Origin: Rhodovulum sp. ES.010
Lineage (GTDB): Bacteria > Pseudomonadota > Alphaproteobacteria > Rhodobacterales > Rhodobacteraceae
Assembly (NCBI RefSeq): GCF_900142935.1
Contig: NZ_FSRS01000001.1
Span: 1,312,001 to 1,376,000, forward strand
Length of the DNA stretch: 64,000 nucleotides
Direction of reading: 5' to 3'
The position numbers were made by a program, and so were the translations under genes. This document shows positions 34,468 to 43,890 of this stretch, piece by piece. Under the pieces are notes generated by a model. That model had not been told where the DNA came from. It saw only the letters and a list, made by a program, of their open reading frames with translations, and ran no database searches. Each line of letters begins with the position of its first letter. The stretch's first letter is position 1.

Positions 34468-34483
34468 TGTCGGGGACGCGACA
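34468..34483. promoter_or_regulatory. NifA upstream activating site (TGT-N10-ACA)
   Basis: TGTCGGGGACGCGACA: exact TGT-N10-ACA with internal symmetry (TGTCG/CGACA), 75 bases upstream of the nifE -24/-12 element, the usual distance for NifA binding. Confidence 0.85.
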
Positions 34484-34590
34484 CGGGGGGCCTTCCATGC
34501 CCGACACGGCCCGCGCCGCGCGCCACACCCTGTCGGTGCCCGCCCCGACGCAGACCGGCAGCGGGCGCGTCGGCGGGCCGGCCGGCCCCA

Positions 34591-35004
34591 CTAGCGCCCC
34601 AGCTCCCGCAGCGTCAGCGGGCAGGGGGCGCCGTCGTAAAAGGCGTCGAGCAGCGCCCGGAACTCGGGCCCGCCGCCCGCCGCGTCGAACAGCGTGGCCG
34701 AGGACCGCAGCTTGAGCGCGTCGGTCGCCCCGAGGATCGCCTCGGGGGGCGTGCCCGCATGGGCCAGCACGGCACGGGCGGCCTCGGTGAGGCGCGGCCC
34801 CAGCACCGGATGCGCGAGATAGTCCCGCGCCTCGTCGAGATCCGCGATCCCGTACCGCTTCGCCGTGGCGGAGCGGCCCAAGCTGGCCAGTTGCGGGAAG
34901 ACGAACCACATCCAATGCGTCGCCTTCCGCCCCGCCCGAAGCTCGGCCAGCGCCGTGGGGAAGGTGGTGGATTGGGCGGTGAGGAAGCGGGTGAGGTCGG
35001 GCAT
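34591..35004 (-). CDS. DUF1810 family protein
   Basis: 137 residues, high GC like the bulk of the window. Signature of the family: ALAELRAGRKATHWMWFVFPQLASLGRSATAKRYGI and YLAHPVLGPRLTEAARAVL near the middle. Small, soluble, helical, function unknown; widespread in proteobacteria. It sits between the nif promoter region and the low-GC gene, whose stop is 14 bases upstream of this start. Confidence 0.85.
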   Translation of the reverse strand: MPDLTRFLTAQSTTFPTALAELRAGRKATHWMWFVFPQLASLGRSATAKRYGIADLDEARDYLAHPVLGPRLTEAARAVLAHAGTPPEAILGATDALKLRSSATLFDAAGGGPEFRALLDAFYDGAPCPLTLRELGR

Positions 35005-35010
35005 GAGACC

Positions 35011-35036
35011 CTAAAGGTTCACATTACACCCTTTAG
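35011..35036. terminator. Hairpin at the end of the low-GC gene
   Basis: CTAAAGG-N12-CCTTTAG (35011-35017 and 35030-35036), a 7-bp stem whose loop contains the stop codon of the 35019-36461 gene; read on the minus strand it follows TTTTC. It marks the boundary between low-GC and native DNA. Confidence 0.4.
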
Positions 35037-36461
35037 GAAAAGACCGTTGATTATCTGCGAAGCTTTATTTTTTCCCGCACGGTGATCACTCGGTGATGTT
35101 GAAAGTGTTTGCGGCCCCACCCCAAAGAGCTCTTCCGGTGGCGAGCAAACGGGATGCCCACCGTCACGCCTCACGGTAAATCCAAGCTCTCTAAGGATTT
35201 CCTCAAATCGCGCATCAGCTTTACCGCTATCACGGCCCGCATTCTTCAGTCGCTTAGCGAGCTTACTTGCACGGCCCGTCTTATTCGTAATGCTAGAAAT
35301 TCTCTCCAACATTGCCCAAGTTCTACGATCAAGGAACTCATTAGATGATTCCAAGACGTGCTCAGTGACAAGACGCAATCTATCTGAGAACTCGCCAGGA
35401 TAGAGTTGGGGGCCGATCTGTTTGCTGAACTGTGCGCTGAGAAGCAAATCATCCTCGCTGGATATCCCTGCCAGCTGCTCTGAGAGCTCTTCCACTTTAG
35501 CGCGCAGACGTCGCACCTCCTCTTCTTTTTCGCGATTTTCCTCCTCCCGAAGTTTCTCCCAAATCTCGTATTCTTCAGACCCTTTCTCTGCCGTTTCACG
35601 CAGTTGCCGCGCCGATTCCTCCAAGAGATCTTGCCAATCCCATGCGAAACGCGCTTGCCGTTGTGAGCTTATCTCCTGTACAAAAGCCTCCATCGCGCTA
35701 ATGACATCTATAGAACCTGGAAGCAGCCACCCGCGAAAGAGCTTTTTGACAACACCACGGCGAGGCAAAATAATTCCGACTGTTCCACCGTATGGATTTT
35801 CTCCATCTGTCAAATCCATCAGCCTAAGCGATTCATCACGAGTTTCTTCCACAAATACATGAGCCACTCCGCCAAGATTAAATGCTGTACGCGAAATTAG
35901 ACTAGGCTCAATCGCCCGGTCATCCGCAAAGGGGTGCGAAAACAAAACTATCGGCAGGAGCGATTGACAGTCGCCGTCGATAGCGTCGGCGATTATCTTA
36001 ACGGAATTGCTGTCAACAACGTGCGGTTCTTGTCGAACTTGGATGGCCGCATCGGGATTCCCCCAGCCATCATCCAATGCCATCTTCACAAAGTATGGCT
36101 TGCGGGGCCTCATCACTTGGACCCCTTCCTTCACACTCAAACACTGCGACTTCACCCTTAGACTTGCTTTACCATTAAGGGATGTCAAGACAATCTCACT
36201 ACGCCACAATCGACCTGCGTCATCGGGCAGTTCATGCCTAGCACCGGAAACAAAACCGCCCTGCAAGTCCGCTTGTTTGAGAACCAAGCATTCCCCATCA
36301 GGAGCTATTAATGCTGCATGATCTTTATGTCGTTCATCTTTGACACCCGCATCGAATAGGGTGGTTTTCTTCATCCCCTTTACCCAAGCCAATGCAGTAG
36401 CTGCGAACTTTTCCTTCGATACGCTCGCTTGGACTGGAAACTCAGTTGCAAAGAACGACAT
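35019..36461 (-). CDS. Low-GC orphan protein with central coiled coil and HicA-like C-terminus
   Basis: 480 residues; family not recognised. Base composition is close to 50% GC with rare local codons (TTA, ATA, AGA), unlike all neighbours, indicating recent transfer. Residues about 1-245 look like a globular alpha/beta domain (FPVQASVSKEKFAATALAWVKGM; PIVLFSHPFADDRAI; GGVAHVFVEE). Residues about 265-340 form a Glu/Lys/Arg-rich coiled coil (KLREEENREKEEEVRRLRAK). The last 60 residues (ELGFTVRRDGGHPVCSPPEE) have a GF-x4-DGGH pattern reminiscent of HicA/dsRBD-like RNA-binding folds; this is tentative. It starts 3 bases after the thyX stop. A defence or mobile-island cargo function is possible but unproven. 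Confidence 0.6.
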   Translation of the reverse strand: MSFFATEFPVQASVSKEKFAATALAWVKGMKKTTLFDAGVKDERHKDHAALIAPDGECLVLKQADLQGGFVSGARHELPDDAGRLWRSEIVLTSLNGKASLRVKSQCLSVKEGVQVMRPRKPYFVKMALDDGWGNPDAAIQVRQEPHVVDSNSVKIIADAIDGDCQSLLPIVLFSHPFADDRAIEPSLISRTAFNLGGVAHVFVEETRDESLRLMDLTDGENPYGGTVGIILPRRGVVKKLFRGWLLPGSIDVISAMEAFVQEISSQRQARFAWDWQDLLEESARQLRETAEKGSEEYEIWEKLREEENREKEEEVRRLRAKVEELSEQLAGISSEDDLLLSAQFSKQIGPQLYPGEFSDRLRLVTEHVLESSNEFLDRRTWAMLERISSITNKTGRASKLAKRLKNAGRDSGKADARFEEILRELGFTVRRDGGHPVCSPPEELFGVGPQTLSTSPSDHRAGKNKASQIINGLFLKGVM

Positions 36462-36464
36462 TAA

Positions 36465-37373
36465 TCAACCTCCAATCACCCCCTCGAACTCTCGCCATTC
36501 CCCCTTGGACATGCCGGAGTTCTCCTGCGTCACCGTCTCGCCCCGCAGCATACGCCGAACACAGTCCATCGCGGTTGCGGACAAATTGACACCCCCCATA
36601 CGGTAATCGGCAAAGGCCTTGTACGCCAGCGGCACCCAGTCGGCCACGATCTCGCACATCACCTGGGCATAGACGCGGATTTCGTATTGCGCGTGCACGT
36701 CGGCCCTGAGCCGCAGGAAGTGGAAGAGGTTGTGCAGGTCGGTCTTCCAGTACCATTGCGTGTAGATGTTGGCGGGCAGGTTCATCCGCGCCAGTTCCCG
36801 GGCCAGGCCCTTTTGCCCCTCGGTCGACAGCATCGCCTCGTAATTGTCATAGGCCCGCGCCGCGTCGGTCTTGAGGATGTCCAGCACCCGCGCCGCCTCC
36901 TCGCCCTCCAGCAATTCCCCCCGCCCCTGGTTGTTCACCGTCGATTGCGCGGCCAGCGCGTCCGGCGCGGGGATGTAGAATTCGCGGTCGAGGATCGAGT
37001 AGCGGGCGGAGTATTCGTTGACGTTGGCGGTGCGGTGGCGAATCCACTGCCGCGCGACGAAGACCGGCAGCTTGACGTGGAATTTGACCTCGCACATCTC
37101 GAACGGCGTCGAGTGCCAGTGCCGCATGAGGTAGCGGATCAGCCCCTCGTCATTCGATACCGCCTTGGTGCCGCGCCCGTAACTCACCCGCGCCGCCTGG
37201 CAGATCGCCGCGTCGTCGCCCATGTAGTCGATCACCCGGATCAACCCGTGATCCAGCACCTCGTGGGCGGAGTAGAGCCGCGCCTCCATGCCGGGGCTGA
37301 CGACGCGGTGGGTGACCTCGGTATGGCCGCGCTGGGCCTCGATCTCGGCAAGCTGGTCATCGGTGAGCGGCAT
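36465..37373 (-). CDS. thyX: FAD-dependent thymidylate synthase ThyX
   Basis: 302 residues converting dUMP to dTMP with FAD and methylene-THF. ThyX motif [11 protein letters not shown] (RHR-x7-S) at about residue 112, with [31 protein letters not shown] before it and [25 protein letters not shown] after it. The last 30 codons have noticeably lower GC and less conserved sequence, next to the foreign gene that starts at 36461. Stand-alone gene; divergent from gloA. Confidence 0.95.
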   Translation of the reverse strand: MPLTDDQLAEIEAQRGHTEVTHRVVSPGMEARLYSAHEVLDHGLIRVIDYMGDDAAICQAARVSYGRGTKAVSNDEGLIRYLMRHWHSTPFEMCEVKFHVKLPVFVARQWIRHRTANVNEYSARYSILDREFYIPAPDALAAQSTVNNQGRGELLEGEEAARVLDILKTDAARAYDNYEAMLSTEGQKGLARELARMNLPANIYTQWYWKTDLHNLFHFLRLRADVHAQYEIRVYAQVMCEIVADWVPLAYKAFADYRMGGVNLSATAMDCVRRMLRGETVTQENSGMSKGEWREFEGVIGG

Positions 37374-37528
37374 GGCGGGTTCCTTTCGGGTGTGGCGAGT
37401 CGGGGCACACTATATCTATGCGGGCGCCCGGGCGGAACATCCATATGATGTGAAACGACGCCGCGGCGCGCCGGCGTGGCGCGGGCGCCGCGGCGTGCTA
37501 GGTTGACCGGGGACAAAGGAGGATGCGC

Positions 37529-37957
37529 ATGCAAGTCCGCTATCTGCACACCATGGTCCGGGTGAAGGACCTGGAAAAATCCATCGCCTTCTACGAGTTG
37601 CTGGGCCTGAAGGAGACCCGCCGGAGCGAGAGCGAAAAGGGCCGGTTCACACTGGTCTTCATGGCGCCGCCGGGGCAGGAGGACTGCCCGGTGGAACTGA
37701 CCTGGAACTGGGACGGGGACGAGGGGCTGCCGTCGGACAGCCGGCATTTCGGGCACCTGGCCTATGCGGTCGAGAACATCTACGAGATGTGCGCGCATCT
37801 GCAAAAGAACGGCGTGACGATCAACCGCCCGCCCCGCGACGGGCGGATGGCCTTCGTGCGCAGCCCCGACAACATCTCGGTGGAGCTTCTGCAGATGGGC
37901 GACGCGCTGGCGCCGGAGGAGCCGTGGGCCAGCATGGAGAATACCGGGCATTGGTGA
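37529..37957 (+). CDS. gloA: Lactoylglutathione lyase (glyoxalase I)
   Basis: 142 residues of the VOC fold isomerising the methylglyoxal-glutathione hemithioacetal. YLHTMVRVKDLEKSIAFYELLGL carries the first metal His, VELTWNW the Glu, HFGHLAYAVENIYEMC the second His and ISVELLQ the last Glu. The start at 37529 leaves 6 bases from AGGAGG (37517-37522); the ATG at 37523 would be too close. Its stop overlaps the next gene. Confidence 0.9.
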   Translation: MQVRYLHTMVRVKDLEKSIAFYELLGLKETRRSESEKGRFTLVFMAPPGQEDCPVELTWNWDGDEGLPSDSRHFGHLAYAVENIYEMCAHLQKNGVTINRPPRDGRMAFVRSPDNISVELLQMGDALAPEEPWASMENTGHW

Positions 37958-38649
37958 GGCTCGCCGCCCTCGCCGCGCTGGCGCCCGCGCCCGCCGAGGC
38001 CGCCTGCCGGCTGGCGCTGGTGCTGGCGCTGGACATCTCGTCCTCGGTCGACACGGCCGAGGACGCGTTGCAGCGGGCGGGCGTGGCGGCGGCGCTGGTG
38101 GCGCCCGAGGTGCAGGCGGAACTCCTGCGCGCGCCCGAGCCGGTGGCGCTGGCGGTCTACGAATGGAGCGGGCGGTATCAGCAGGACATCGTGCTGGACT
38201 GGCGGCTGCTCGACAGCCCGGCGGCGATCCGGGTGGCGGCCGCGGCGATCGCCGGGTCGAAGCGGTCCTATGCCGAGTTTCCCACCGCGATGGGCTACGG
38301 GCTCGGCTATGCCATCGAGGTGTTCGAGCGCGCGCCGACCTGCCTGTTCCGCACGCTCGACGTCTCGGGCGACGGGGTCAACAATGACGGGTTCGGGCCG
38401 GCGCTGGCCTATCGCAACTTCGCCTTCGAGGGCGTCACCGTGAACGGGCTGGCCATCGGCGGCGCGACCGAGGACGACCGCGAGGTGTTCGACTTCTACC
38501 GCGACGAGGTCATCCGCGGCCCCGGCGCCTTCGTCGAGACGGCCGGCGATTTCGAGGATTTCGAACGCGCGATGCGGCGCAAGCTGAAACGCGAGGTGGC
38601 CGCGCGGGTCTATGGCGGGCTGGCCCGCGGGCATCCGGGCGGGGGGTGA
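37954..38649 (+). CDS. DUF1194 secreted von Willebrand A-like protein
   Basis: 231 residues from a GTG that overlaps the gloA stop. Short signal peptide (about 1-17, PAPAEAA) then LALVLALDISSSVD, whose DxSxS is the MIDAS metal motif of von Willebrand A domains. Also LFRTLDVSGDGVNNDGFGP and DEVIRGPGAFVETA, hallmarks of DUF1194. Probably periplasmic or secreted. Function unknown; it is the first of two tandem DUF1194 frames. Confidence 0.8.
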   Translation: MRLAALAALAPAPAEAACRLALVLALDISSSVDTAEDALQRAGVAAALVAPEVQAELLRAPEPVALAVYEWSGRYQQDIVLDWRLLDSPAAIRVAAAAIAGSKRSYAEFPTAMGYGLGYAIEVFERAPTCLFRTLDVSGDGVNNDGFGPALAYRNFAFEGVTVNGLAIGGATEDDREVFDFYRDEVIRGPGAFVETAGDFEDFERAMRRKLKREVAARVYGGLARGHPGGG

Positions 38650-39092
38650 TGCGGCGGCTGGCCGCGGCGCTGGACCGGGTCGCCGCGCGGCTGCGGGCGA
38701 CGCGCCGGGCGGAGGCGAGCCCGACCACCGCGATCGGGGCGGCGCTGGTCGCCGGCGGCGCGCTGCTGGCCGACCGGCCCGGCTGCTGGCGGCACACGCT
38801 GGACCTCACCGGCGACGGCAAGTCGAACGAGGGGCCGCGCCCGCGGGACATTCCCACCGGCGCGGCCACGGTGAACGCGCTGGTGATCGGCCTGGAGGCC
38901 GGGCGGCGCATGGACCATGCCGAGACCGGGATCGCCGAACTCACCGCCTATTTCCACGCCGAGGTGATCCGCGGCCCCGGCGCCTTCGTCGAGACGGCGC
39001 TGGGATTCGCCGATTTCGAGGCGGCCATGGTGCGCAAGCTGCTGCGCGAATTGCAGATCGTCGCCATCGGCCGGGTCCGGCCGCCCCGATGA
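38646..39092 (+). pseudogene. Truncated second DUF1194 copy (C-terminal half only)
   Basis: 148 codons (GTG 38646 or ATG 38649) homologous to the second half of the preceding protein: HTLDLTGDGKSNEGPRPRD parallels RTLDVSGDGVNNDGFGP, and EVIRGPGAFVETALGFADFEAAMVRKLLRE parallels DEVIRGPGAFVETAGDFEDFERAMRRKLKRE. The signal peptide and the DxSxS motif are missing, so it starts inside the domain. The overlap with the upstream stop suggests a deletion between tandem duplicates. It could still be translated, but export is unlikely. Confidence 0.65.
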
Positions 39093-39157
39093 CCGCCCGC
39101 GCCGGAACGCGGCCCGGCCCCGGACGTTGACTCGGGACAGGACGAAAGGAGGCAGAC

Positions 39158-39391
39158 ATGGCCGAGCGCAAGCGTTCCACCGACGGCAGCCGCGACAGCG
39201 ACGCCTTCGTCAAGGACGAGGACCGGGGCACGATCTCGGAACAGGGCCGCGCGGGCGGCGACCTGGCCCGGGTGATCGGGTCCGAAGACGAGAAGAAGCG
39301 CGCCGAGGAGAAACCGGCGGGGGCCACGCGCAAGCGGAAGTCCGACGAGGAACGGCCGGGGACGTCCAACCTGGGCGAGGAGAATCGCTAG
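39158..39391 (+). CDS. Small highly charged protein
   Basis: 77 residues, mostly Glu, Asp, Lys, Arg, Gly and Ser, with no cysteine and almost no hydrophobic residues, so probably disordered. AAAGGAGG lies 7 bases before the ATG, which supports translation. No family recognised. It is the last + strand gene before the ldtR-like gene and convergent with it. Confidence 0.55.
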   Translation: MAERKRSTDGSRDSDAFVKDEDRGTISEQGRAGGDLARVIGSEDEKKRAEEKPAGATRKRKSDEERPGTSNLGEENR

Positions 39392-39427
39392 GCGGCGGCG
39401 GGTGCCGCGCGCGGCGGCCCGGTGCCG

Positions 39428-39925
39428 TCAGTAGATGTAGCGAATCTGGTCGGTCCAGTAGCGCTCCATCCGCTTCAGCGCGTCGGTGATCTCCGTCAGC
39501 CCTTCGCTCGTCACGACGCCGCGCGAGATCAGCCCCTCGGCATGGCGCGCGAACAGCCCGGCGACGATGTCGCGGATCTCGCGGCCCTGGGGGGTCAGCC
39601 GCACCCGCACCGAGCGGCGGTCGATCTCGCAGCGCTGGTGGTGCATGTAGCCCTTCTCGACCAGCTTCTTGAGGTTGTAGGACACGTTCGAGCCCTGGTA
39701 GTAGCCGCGGCTCTTCAGCTCGCCCGCCGTCACCTCGTTGTCGCCGATGTTGAACAGCAACAGCGCCTGGACCGCGTTCAGTTCCAGCACGCCCAGCCGC
39801 TCGAACTCGTCCTTGATGACGTCGAGCAGCAGCCGGTGCAGACGTTCGACCAGCGACAGCGCCTCGAGGTAATCGCTCATGACACCCGCGTGGTCGCCCG
39901 CCGCGAGGGGGGTATGGATACTCAT
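39428..39925 (-). CDS. ldtR: LdtR-like MarR-family regulator
   Basis: 165 residues. Winged HTH at about 60-125: QALLLFNIGDNEVTAGELKSRGYYQGSNVSYNLKKLVEKGYM and CEIDRRSVRVRLTPQGREIRD (wing). The long N-terminal helix and SNVSYNLKKLVEKGY are typical of the alphaproteobacterial LdtR group, which controls L,D-transpeptidase and stress tolerance genes. Inverted repeats upstream are likely autoregulatory operators. No ldtP gene is adjacent. Confidence 0.8.
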   Translation of the reverse strand: MSIHTPLAAGDHAGVMSDYLEALSLVERLHRLLLDVIKDEFERLGVLELNAVQALLLFNIGDNEVTAGELKSRGYYQGSNVSYNLKKLVEKGYMHHQRCEIDRRSVRVRLTPQGREIRDIVAGLFARHAEGLISRGVVTSEGLTEITDALKRMERYWTDQIRYIY

Positions 39926-39937
39926 TTCTATCTCCGC

Positions 39938-39984
39938 CGTTCGCTTGCTGAACGAAGAGATACGGAATCAGTCGCGAATATTCG
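39938..39984. promoter_or_regulatory. Inverted repeats upstream of ldtR (candidate operators)
   Basis: CGTTC-N7-GAACG at 39938-39954 and the perfect 10-bp palindrome CGAATATTCG at 39975-39984 lie within 60 bases upstream of the regulator start, in an A/T-rich patch. MarR proteins commonly bind such sites to repress themselves. Confidence 0.45.
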
Positions 39985-40006
39985 GTTAAAGCGTGAAAAA
40001 AGCGAA

Positions 40007-40270
40007 CTAACCGGCCGTCCGGGCAGCCATTTCCGCGATCATCGGCCCGAAGCGGGCGGGCGCCGCCGCCTGCCCCGTAACCCATTGGTAGAGGTCGTGA
40101 TCGTTCTCGGCCAGCAACGCCTCGAAGGTGTCGAGCGCGGCCGGGTCGAGCCCGCGCAGCCGCGCATCGGCATAGCCGCCCAGGATCAGGTCCATCTCCT
40201 TGGTGCCGCGCCGCCAGGCCCGGATGTGCAGCCGCTTGAGCCGCGTCGCCTCTGCCCCGGCCATGGTCAT
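40007..40270 (-). CDS. sdhE: FAD assembly factor SdhE
   Basis: 87 residues. RLHIRAWRRGTKEMDLILGGYAD matches the conserved R-G-x-x-E-x-D of SdhE/Sdh5, which attaches FAD covalently to the succinate dehydrogenase flavoprotein. Also ALLAENDHDLYQWVTGQ. The start ATG at 40270 overlaps the stop of the upstream XRE gene; an internal ATG at 40264 is possible. Confidence 0.85.
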   Translation of the reverse strand: MTMAGAEATRLKRLHIRAWRRGTKEMDLILGGYADARLRGLDPAALDTFEALLAENDHDLYQWVTGQAAAPARFGPMIAEMAARTAG

Positions 40271-40671
40271 CCGTGCTCCTTCAACGATTGCCGGAGGCGT
40301 TTTTCCAGCACCCCCAGCCGGTCCGACAGCCGCCCCATCTCGGTCTTGACCTGGCGGATCTCGGTCAGGATCGCGCGCACGTCGCCGGGGATCACCACGT
40401 CCTCGGCCGGGCCGTCCAGCCCGTCGCCATGGCCGTTCAACAGCCACATCATGGAGACGTTCAGAACGCCCGCCAGCATCTGCAGCTTGTTGGCGCGCGG
40501 TTCGGCCAGGTCCTCTTCCCAGCCGCGCACGGTCTTGAGCTTGACGCCCAGCCGCTTGGCCAGTTCCGTCTGGGTGATTCCCAGCGCCTCGCGCGCGCCG
40601 GCGACGCGGTCGCCGAAGGTGGCGGACTCTTCGGAATACCAGTCGGATGCGTCTCGGGTCATCTCGGTCAT
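40267..40671 (-). CDS. XRE-family helix-turn-helix protein with C-terminal coiled coil
   Basis: 134 residues. A Cro/CI HTH at about residues 17-72 (GDRVAGAREALGITQTELAKRLGVKLKTVRGWEEDLAEPR, LQMLAGVLNVSMMWLLNG) followed by a helical tail (IRQVKTEMGRLSDRLGVLEKRLRQSL) likely for dimerisation. Conserved upstream of sdhE-type genes in Rhodobacterales as far as I recall; targets unknown. Translationally coupled to sdhE, divergent from aspC. Confidence 0.8.
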   Translation of the reverse strand: MTEMTRDASDWYSEESATFGDRVAGAREALGITQTELAKRLGVKLKTVRGWEEDLAEPRANKLQMLAGVLNVSMMWLLNGHGDGLDGPAEDVVIPGDVRAILTEIRQVKTEMGRLSDRLGVLEKRLRQSLKEHG

Positions 40672-40702
40672 GTCAGGGGTCCTTCGGGGCGAAGCCGCTT
40701 GA

Positions 40703-41962
<1,260 letters not shown>

Positions 41963-41972
41963 GGGGGCGGCG

Positions 41973-42371
41973 GTGGCGGACGATCTGCCCGAACTCTACT
42001 TCCGGGTCCGCGAGAACGGCGCGCTGGTGTTCCGCATCGGCACCGAGAACCCGCAGCACCGGATCGAGATGGAGCAGATCGCCGTCGTCAATGTCCGGAA
42101 CGGCGAGATCAAGCCGCAGGGCGGCCGGGCGCTGTCCGACCGGGATCGGATCGCCATCGAGGAATGGCTCGCCGACCGGCGGGCGGTTCTGGCCGAGCGC
42201 GAGGTGGACAACATCCTGCGCACGGTCGATCACCTGAACCTGACCGCGCAGTGGGCGCAAAGCCGGGCAAGCGCGGAGGACCTGGACCAGGTGACCGACG
42301 CGCTGCTGCTGGCGATGCACGACCTGCGCGCGGTGCTGGTGCGCAAGAAGGCCGAGCGCGGCGGAGGCTAG
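41973..42371 (+). CDS. Conserved hypothetical protein
   Basis: 132 residues from a GTG 10 bases after aspC, preceded by GAGGGGGC. MADDLPELYFRVRENGALVFRIGTENPQHRIEMEQIAVVNVRNGEIKP begins with beta strands; the second half is helical (LADRRAVLAEREVDNILRTVDHLNLTAQWAQS, DLDQVTDALLLAMHDLRAVLVRKKAE). No catalytic motif seen. Likely an operon partner of aspC; I recall such genes beside aspC only in Rhodobacterales. Ends convergently into the MATE gene (4-base overlap). Confidence 0.65.
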   Translation: MADDLPELYFRVRENGALVFRIGTENPQHRIEMEQIAVVNVRNGEIKPQGGRALSDRDRIAIEEWLADRRAVLAEREVDNILRTVDHLNLTAQWAQSRASAEDLDQVTDALLLAMHDLRAVLVRKKAERGGG

Positions 42372-43714
42372 AGCCGCGCGGCCTGCCGGCGGAACCGCCC
42401 CACCATCAGCACCGCCGCGACCGCCAGGCCCGCGGCCAGGCCCAGCCAGACGCCGACCCCGCCCCAGCCCAGCCCGAAGCCCAGCCCGTAGGCCACCGGC
42501 ATCCCCACCAGCCAGTAGCTGACGCCGGCCATCACCATCGGCACGCGGGTATCCTGCAATCCCCTGAGCAGCCCCAGCGCCATCACCTGCGCCGCGTCCA
42601 CCAGCTGGAACAGCGCCGCGGCCGCCAGCATCCCCGAGCCCAGCGCGATCACCGTCGCCCGGTCGGGCGCGGCGGGGTCGAGGAACAGGCCGACCAGCGG
42701 GCCGGGCAGCGTCAGGAACACCACCACCGTGACCGCGGCGGCCGCGCCGGCCACCGCCATCACCGCGCGCGCGCCCTGCCGCAGCCCCTCGGCATCGCCC
42801 CGGCCGACCGCGTTGCCCGCCCGGATCGTCGCCGCGTTCGACAGCCCCAGGTACACCATGAACACCGCCGAGGAGACCTGCAGCGCGATCCCGTGCGCGG
42901 CCAGCGCCAGCGTGCCCAGCCAGCCCATCATCACCGAGGAGGCGGCGAACAGGCCCACCTCGGCGAGGTTGGTCAGCCCGATCGGCCAGCCCAGGCGGAA
43001 CACCCGGCCCAGCGCCTCCGGGTCGGAGCGCCAGAACCGCGCGAACAGCGCGTGGTCGGGCAGCGCGCGGACGGCGTAGACCATCAGCGCCGCCATCGAC
43101 AGCCCCTGCACGATCAGCGACGAGATCGCCGCGCCGCGGATGCCCAGTTCGGGAAAGCCCCCCGCGCCGAAGATCAGCAGCCAGTTGCCCAGCACGTTCA
43201 CCGCCACCGCGCCCAGCGTCACCCACAGCACGATCCGGGTGCGCTCCAGCGCGGCGAGATAGCTTTTCAGCACCATCACGACCAGCGCCGGCACCATGCC
43301 GAGCCCGTGCAGCGTGAGGTATTCCTGCGCCAGCCGCGCCACCTCCGGCTCCTGCCCCATGGCCAGAAACATCCGCCCGGCCATCAGGAAAAGCGGCAGC
43401 GTCAGCAGCCCGAAGCCGATGGAGATCCACAGCCCCATCCGGGTGACCCGGCGCACCTGCGTCTCGTCGCCCGATCCGGCGGCGGTCGCGACCATCGGCA
43501 TCACCGCCCAGGCGAAGCCCGACCCCATGATGAACAGCACGAAGAACAGCGAGGTGCCCAGAACCTCGGCGGCCAGCGCCTCGACCGAGTAGCGGCCCAG
43601 CATCACCGCATCGGTCAGGCCGATGGCGAACTGCGCCAGGTGGCTGCCGACAAGCGGCAACCCCAGCACGAGCGCGGCCCGCACATGGCCCGTGAAAACC
43701 CTCTCGGTGGTCAT
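42368..43714 (-). CDS. MATE-family multidrug efflux transporter
   Basis: 448 residues with 12 predicted membrane helices and the two-fold MATE repeat: LVLGLPLVGSHLAQFAIGLTDAVMLGRYSVEALAAEVLG in the N-half and RLGWPIGLTNLAEVGLFAASSVMMGWLGTLALAAHGIALQ in the C-half. NorM-type sodium- or proton-coupled exporter of cationic compounds. Stand-alone minus-strand gene. Confidence 0.9.
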   Translation of the reverse strand: MTTERVFTGHVRAALVLGLPLVGSHLAQFAIGLTDAVMLGRYSVEALAAEVLGTSLFFVLFIMGSGFAWAVMPMVATAAGSGDETQVRRVTRMGLWISIGFGLLTLPLFLMAGRMFLAMGQEPEVARLAQEYLTLHGLGMVPALVVMVLKSYLAALERTRIVLWVTLGAVAVNVLGNWLLIFGAGGFPELGIRGAAISSLIVQGLSMAALMVYAVRALPDHALFARFWRSDPEALGRVFRLGWPIGLTNLAEVGLFAASSVMMGWLGTLALAAHGIALQVSSAVFMVYLGLSNAATIRAGNAVGRGDAEGLRQGARAVMAVAGAAAAVTVVVFLTLPGPLVGLFLDPAAPDRATVIALGSGMLAAAALFQLVDAAQVMALGLLRGLQDTRVPMVMAGVSYWLVGMPVAYGLGFGLGWGGVGVWLGLAAGLAVAAVLMVGRFRRQAARL

Positions 43715-43890
43715 GCCCCCCGCTTAGGCGAGTGCGCGGGGCGCCACAAGGCCGCCCGCGCGCGGGCCGGCCCGTCCCCCGAAAGGGCCCGTTAACGCCT
43801 CCGCCCTAGGGTGGGGCGGCTGGCGGCACCGGCGCCGGGGATCGGCCCCGCCCCCCGGCCCGCCGGCCCGCATGTGCGAGGGCTTGACCG

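Noticed and set aside
36100..36465. Short + frames inside the low-GC gene
   Set aside because: Low GC gives many short frames; no ribosome site or motif, and the minus frame is long and continuous.
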